NCBI GenBank assembly: GCA_025024175.1
Contig: QCXZ01000064.1
Span: 51,667,325 to 51,731,324, forward strand
Reading direction: 5' to 3'
DNA length: 64,000 nt
From: Rhyzopertha dominica
Taxonomy: Eukaryota; Arthropoda; Insecta; Coleoptera; Bostrichidae
This document shows, piece after piece, positions 61,127 through 64,000 of this stretch. The translations under genes were made by a program, and so were the position numbers. Below the pieces are notes generated by a model. That model had not been told where the DNA came from. It saw nothing but the letters and a program-made list of their open reading frames with translations, and searched no databases. Position 1 is the first letter of the stretch; every line of letters begins with the position of its first letter.

Positions 61127-62392
61127 CAGTGATGGGCGCGTAGAACACGTAGATTACGCTATTGTCTACGCGTAAACTATGTAATATTCTACTTTGAAAT
61201 TCTACTGTAGAAAATAGCATTGTGTAGATAATCAGAAATTTAGAAATATTTAGTTATTTAATGGTGTCTATTACCACTACTGCTATAAAGTGGTAAATGT
61301 CTAAACAGCAATAACATATTTGGTCATACCTTAGGGCCCGAAGACCCGACAAGCGTGCTGTGGAAAGCACTTTGAAGCCCTCAGTCGGTCAAATGGACTC
61401 CTTAATGACTGTAAACTGTGATTTTATGTTCTTTCTTCTCTGTAAACAAAAATTTCATAAGCTACTCATGTTCTTTTATCGCAAATTCTTTGAAAGCAGA
61501 TCAACAGGGTACACAAGCAGTTCTTGCTGAACTAGATACATTGATCGAAAGAAGCAACTAACTATGACTAACTAGTTGTGTTGTGGTAAAAACATTATTT
61601 GGAAAAAAATCAACTTGTAACTACGTTACAGAATTTGATAGTGTGTTAGGAAAACAACTTAATATAGTTGTGGAAGGAAAGATGTCGTAAACATATGCTT
61701 TGTCTTTTGTGTTTCAAAGAAGTAAAGAAAAAACCGTTTGTATACACTGACTATTTAGTGAAACATGATATGCAAGTTTGTAATATAATATTTACATTTA
61801 CACCTATTTATTGTCTCAGACATATTAAAATCATAAGTTAAGAAAATAAAAATTTTGTCATTAATATGTCTAAAATCAAAACTTCAAATTCCAAATAACA
61901 TTATACATAAATGGATCGTATTTTGCATGTTTTAGTTGGCCCCTTATTATAAACCGCATTTTCAGTAAAGTTCAACTACATGTTGTTATACTTATGTACC
62001 ATTGTAAATGTTTATAGAAGCCCTGATGAAAATTTGAAATAAAAATCGAAGGCTTGGCAAAGAAAGAAGAGTAAACACTATTTTAACATAAGAAGTCGAT
62101 TTCTACTTATTTGCTAAGACTTTAATATAATAAAAAGCGACCGCTATGTCCATTTAACGTATTAGATATAAAAACTATAAAATTATAAGAAATTTGACAC
62201 ATGGAGAAGCCAACAAAACAGGAAAATTAGAATCAAACTAATTTCATTTTGTTTTAGTATGTACTTAATACATTTTAGCCATAATATACTCGTTTTATAT
62301 TTTCTACTTAAATCTACGCCAAAGTGCTTTATCTACATTTTCTACGCATATAACGTAGAAAATTATAATTTACGCGTAAACGCCCATCACTG
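61127..62392. mobile_element. hAT-type non-autonomous transposon, 1266 bp
   Basis: Starts CAGTGATGGGCG and ends CGCCCATCACTG, a 12-bp terminal inverted repeat, with subterminal TACGCGTAAA words at both ends. It is flanked by GGTATAAC (61119-61126) and GGTATAAA (62393-62400), an 8-bp duplication with one mismatch. No transposase frame inside, so it is non-autonomous and older than the two MITEs with perfect duplications. Confidence 0.9.
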
Positions 62393-62400
62393 GGTATAAA

Positions 62401-63716
62401 AGTTGCCCTCATTAACCACTACTTTTGCGCAGATTTTGCTGTTTAAGTAAAACCGTTGTTTATCCCATTAAAGCGGTATCTTCATATTTTTGATGACTCC
62501 GGCAGTAACTATACATGCATTTTTTTTATTTTCAATATACGAATTGTGTATGTTGCAAATTTTGGAGTACTGAGTGAATAATTTTTAAGTTCATTTCAGC
62601 TTAAGATAAGCGGTAAAGCGGTAATTTCTGCAACATGCTGAACTGTTTTATGTTGTTCATTTTTAAACTATTTAAGCGGCGTGACTGAAATTTTGAACGT
62701 ATGTGTTTTCTGTGTGCTTTATGTAATAAAAGTATTACTTACCAGTCTAGTATAATCGGAAGAAAATACTGACACTTTATTTTAAAAGTGGATACTGATT
62801 TTTTCATTAGGCTGCACATTTTCATCGCTATAACAATCTTCTCAAATGAATTTTGTTTCAAAATTTGTTTTCCAACCTTATTATGTTAATACACTTTCGC
62901 CATGATAAACAGAAAGTGTCAAATTATTGAAACTGTCAATTATTTGTTACCAAAGTATTGCATTTGCAAAACAAGTGANATAAATTTAAAACATCAGCTT
63001 CTATATGCCTGTCTCCATTACTGTTTAATTTTAGACTAAACTGCAAAGGTATCGTATAGAATATAGTCCATTGATTTACGCAACTTTTTTTGAATGACCT
63101 AGCTTAGGGAGTAAAAAAGTAGCACATTTGTTGTAAGCCTTTCCTAATGCAACACACGCCTATCATTTTCGAAACGATCTGAACTAATCCTCAGTTAACA
63201 GATTTCCTATTCGTTACCTCATTCTCAGTTATCTATCTTCAAGAGTACTAAATTCAAGAAAAGCAGTACTTCAAAAACTTCAACAGATAGATAGTAAGTA
63301 ATAGTTCGACAACAAATGGTAAGAAATTTAATTGGTAAAGATTGCAACTTAGTATCTGGCCCGATTAATCATAATCAGTTTATTATTGTACAACACAGAG
63401 CTTGGTATAAATGTAAGTAGCTACAACGTTTTGTTATCCCCACTATTACGCCACTGAAGTTAGAAGTTGGTTTTCAAGTATAGGTATTTACAATTTTCTG
63501 TGGCAATACCCAATATACTTACATTATGAATGCAATTTTGGATTTAATTATGGGTAAACAAAAATCTAGCACAATGCGTTATCATTTTAGTTAAACAAAT
63601 TCGACAAAAAAGTACTATTAGATTTTCTTCATATAAACAACTCACTTTAACAAAACCATATATACTTAAGCGGTTTAGAGTGTTCAAAAACAACTTATCA
63701 CTCAATGCTTTTACAG
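62401..63716. other. gene-free stretch upstream of copy C
   Basis: No coding exon seen. It may hold the promoter and non-coding first exon of copy C; donor-like GTAAG words occur at about 63318 and 63412, the latter directly after GGTATAAAT. Neither is proven. Confidence 0.4.
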
Positions 63717-63717
63717 A
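63703..63717 (+). promoter_or_regulatory. 3' splice site before copy C
   Basis: TGCTTTTACAG ends at 63716 and the ATG starts after a single exon base. The same placement as in copies A and B supports both the site and the start codon. Confidence 0.6.
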
Positions 63718-64000
63718 ATGTTTGGAATACAGTTTGCAATCGCCTTACTATGCTTGTCTACCGCATCTCTCGCGCTTGACATAGATGACTGCAAGTGTTG
63801 GATGGGCTACCGCCCTCATTACACAAACAGCGGTGTACAGTGTGTCGGTGTTGCACTTCTTCACATAATGCCATGCAACATACTGCAACCACCCAGATGT
63901 AAATGCAGCACGGAAGCTACTGGGATCCTTGTTGACAAGAATGGTACTTGGTGTACAGCCCGTGCGCATGGAGAGGAACTGAAAAGATGGCCTTGCGAAA
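63718..64000 (+). CDS. small secreted eight-cysteine protein, copy C, cut by the window edge
   Basis: Ninety-four codons are visible before the window ends in the RWPCE(N) block, so about 15-20 residues and the stop are missing. Residues 1-19 are a signal peptide (MFGIQFAIALLCLSTASLA). After it come cysteines at 25, 27, 42, 53, 61, 63, 79 and 93, the family pattern; Cys12 lies in the signal peptide. Blocks shared with copy A are CxCW.GY, YT..G.QCV, HIMPC, PP.CKC, DxxGTWCT and GEEL.RWPCE. N75-G-T is a possible N-glycosylation site not present in A or B. Copy C lies on the opposite strand to A and B, divergent from B across 16.5 kb. Function unknown; secreted and disulfide-rich. Confidence 0.8.
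   Translation, partial: MFGIQFAIALLCLSTASLALDIDDCKCWMGYRPHYTNSGVQCVGVALLHIMPCNILQPPRCKCSTEATGILVDKNGTWCTARAHGEELKRWPCE

Noticed and set aside
63748..63969. 73-codon minus-strand frame at the right edge
   Set aside because: Antisense shadow of copy C, which has the signal peptide, cysteine pattern and acceptor on the plus strand.
1..64000. CRISPR arrays, rRNA genes, operons, bacterial promoters
   Set aside because: None seen; the window has eukaryotic character throughout and the repeats present lack spacer organisation.

Overview
The window reads as an AT-rich animal nuclear genome, almost certainly insect. It has no operon structure or dense coding. It has splice-type signals, AATAAA sites, many decayed transposons (hAT, mariner, pogo-like, non-LTR) and scattered single N bases. 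I cannot fix the order: nothing in it is a diagnostic marker gene. More than 95% of the window is non-coding or repeat-derived.

The only convincing host genes are three members of one family of small secreted cysteine-rich proteins, at about 32.2-32.5 kb (minus), 46.9-47.2 kb (minus) and 63.7 kb to the right edge (plus, cut off). Each has a signal peptide, then eight cysteines in the spacing C-x-C-x(14 or 16)-C-x10-C-x7-C-x-C-x15-C-x13-C, with RWPCE(N) at the last cysteine. The two complete copies then continue with an acidic/aromatic tail ending near HPD. In all three a strong 3' splice site lies 1-16 bases before the ATG, so the coding sequence is one exon behind a 5'UTR intron. The two complete copies have AATAAA 35-75 bases after the stop. 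I do not recognise the family by name. Their 14-17 kb spacing suggests a dispersed cluster that continues to the right.

Two sites on the plus strand (10351/10352 and 40911/40912) have a pyrimidine tract, CAG and GTAAGT back to back. This is the signature of recursive-splicing ratchet points in very long insect introns. Together with several GC-richer unique islands, they suggest (inference) that much of the window lies in a giant plus-strand intron with the cysteine-rich genes nested in it.

The repeats hold a second hidden layer. Several unrelated short repeats carry the order CTGANGA, short hairpin, GAAA, palindrome, then UH, which is the arrangement of a minimal type I hammerhead ribozyme as known from Penelope-like retroelements. 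The best is at 54433-54480 (minus) with a perfect 7-bp stem I. A second good one is at 38023-38062 (minus), inside one of two direct repeats. Decayed relatives lie near 14.0, 14.15, 29.25, 35.2, 37.7 and 39.7-39.8 kb.

Other elements are four hAT-type non-autonomous elements (three with perfect 8-bp target duplications, one 7/8), three mariner transposase fragments, two reverse transcriptase fragments, a pogo-like transposase tail, a tRNA-Gly-like SINE relic, several foldback elements, and a 79-bp satellite at 51.35-51.65 kb.
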